Below are positions 22,570 through 23,212 of a stretch of 23,212 nucleotides of DNA, in pieces (position 1 is the first letter of the stretch; each line of letters starts with the position of its first letter). The stretch covers positions 1-23,212 of the forward strand of contig CAYRML010000017.1 of assembly GCA_964425485.1 (NCBI GenBank), given 5' to 3'. Source of the DNA: CAYRML01 sp964425485 (lineage in GTDB: Bacteria; Bacillota; Dehalobacteriia; UBA4068). The translations under genes and the position numbers were made by a program. A model generated the notes under the pieces. That model ran no database searches. It saw nothing but the letters and a program-made list of their open reading frames with translations, and had not been told where the DNA came from.

Positions 22570-22613
22570 AAAAAATAAATTTTTGATGAAAATCATCGAA
22601 AATTTATTTTTTT
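22570..22613 (+). terminator. AT-rich terminator or attenuator inside the SARP cluster
   Basis: A long AT-rich hairpin: AAAAAATAAATTTTTGATGA pairs with TCATCGAAAATTTATTTTTT, with one G-T pair and loop AAA. It lies between the 22106 gene and the next small gene, so it may lower, rather than abolish, expression of the downstream genes. I found no clear promoter between it and 22711. Confidence 0.75.
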
Positions 22614-22710
22614 ATGACCGATTTGTGACTGTTACTTCTCATAATAATGGTATATATTGGTCAAAGAATATCCATTTAATTTTTTGGCTAAGAAATTCGG
22701 AGGTATAAAA

Positions 22711-22929
22711 ATGGAAAGCAATAGTGCTGATAAGGGTAAAGCTACATTTACTATAAAAATTGATTTCCAGCAACATTATACCTGGCAAGGTGTTATTTTT
22801 TGGGTGGAAGGCGGCAAAAGTCAGAAATTTCGCAGTGAGCTGGAAATGATGAAGCTGATGATGGAAGCCCTTGCAGAGCATAATGACAAGGAGCAGGAGC
22901 CACCTTCTTGGGATGAAGGTGAGGTGTGA
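22711..22929 (+). CDS. Small stand-alone WQG/FRSELE-module protein
   Basis: 72 residues, soluble. Nearly the whole protein is the module found at the end of the preceding gene: TFTIKIDFQQHYTWQGVIFW (W25) followed 15 residues later by FRSELEMMKLMMEAL (F40). The last 15 residues are acidic (DKEQEPPSWDEGEV). ATG 22711 is well supported by CGGAGGT (22698-22704). A longer reading from TTG 22657 crosses that site and is rejected. The stop codon lies 3 bp before the start of the exported-protein gene, implying cotranslation. Function unknown; its WQG pattern with a following helix suggests a small binding domain. Confidence 0.78.
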   Translation: MESNSADKGKATFTIKIDFQQHYTWQGVIFWVEGGKSQKFRSELEMMKLMMEALAEHNDKEQEPPSWDEGEV

Positions 22930-22932
22930 AAT

Positions 22933-23212
22933 ATATGAAACGTAAAATATGGTTTATATCCCTTCTTGCCGCAGTCTTTATTTTTGCATCCGTGACCGGT
23001 GTATCAGCTGCAGGGTATTTTAATACTGATGATGTGTCCAAAGGGCTTATATATGTCAGTTGTAATGCTGACGGCAAACTGAAGGTTATAATCCAAAAAG
23101 GCGATACTAAATACACCTATGACCTTAATAGTGCAGGTGTAACGGAAACCTTCCCTTTGCAAATGGGAAATGGGACCTATAAAATCAGTCTTTTTAAAAA
23201 CACCTCCGGTAC
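22933..23212 (+). CDS. Exported protein, N-terminal part (3' truncated), possibly transglutaminase-associated
   Basis: 93 residues are visible before the window ends. A signal peptide (MKRKIWFISLLAAVFIFASVTGVSAAG) has probable cleavage after about residue 25-26. After it comes a beta-rich domain with GLIYVSCNADGKLKVIIQKG, YTYDLNSAG, FPLQMGNGTYKISLF and KNTSG. I associate this pattern with the N-terminus of clostridial exported transglutaminase-like proteins, but the catalytic part would lie beyond the window, so this is tentative. GGTGAGGTG precedes ATG 22933. Confidence 0.65.

Noticed and set aside
1..23212. CRISPR array, tRNA/rRNA genes, insertion sequences or phage genes
   Set aside because: No spaced direct repeats, cloverleaf sequences, transposase or phage-type genes were seen in any region.

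Overview
The window looks like chromosomal DNA from an anaerobic, moderately low-GC member of the Bacillota. Ribosome binding sites are strong AGGAGG types, and intrinsic terminators are long hairpins with A/T flanks. gyrB and gyrA are adjacent, and gyrB lacks the large insertion of proteobacterial GyrB. There is an activase cluster related to the activator of 2-hydroxyacyl-CoA dehydratases, a system of strict anaerobes. I favour Negativicutes or Clostridia, but no rRNA or similar marker settles this.

Layout. (1) 1-1660: the tail of an unidentified gene, then an exported GH18 glycosidase with a copper-amine-oxidase-like N-terminal domain, each closed by a strong terminator. (2) 1700-7270: a probable five-gene + strand operon, ilvB-ilvN followed by three activase-type genes (two CoA-protein-activase/DUF2229-like proteins and one BadF/HgdC-type ATPase), closed by a bidirectional terminator. 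(3) 7272-12061: an accessory stretch. It holds a cysteine-rich protein, a hairpin-rich intergenic segment that may encode a small RNA, a possible zinc phospholipase-C-like protein, a YitT-family membrane protein, RidA, a YkgJ-type cysteine-cluster protein, and a FolD homologue that has lost two cyclohydrolase active-site residues. (4) 12150-16800: gyrB-gyrA with two candidate promoters and a dyad in the proximal one. (5) 16799-20629, - strand: a compact pilus/pseudopilus-like operon with a PilC/GspF platform protein, four short single-pass proteins and a PilT-type ATPase. No PilB, prepilin peptidase or canonical prepilin is present. (6) 20788-23212, + strand, divergent from the pilus operon: a SARP/BTAD regulator ending in a degenerate GGDEF-like domain, two small proteins sharing a WQG...FRSELE module, and the start of an exported protein that may be of the transglutaminase-associated type.

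How the parts fit. IlvBN makes acetolactate or acetohydroxybutyrate for branched-chain amino acids. RidA, encoded nearby, normally protects PLP enzymes, including those of this pathway, from reactive enamines. The activase trio probably supplies ATP-driven low-potential electrons to a dehydratase-like partner not encoded here. The divergent pilus-like and SARP/WQG units share one 240-bp control region and together form the least characterised part of the window. All functions are inferred from reading the sequence; no database search was run.
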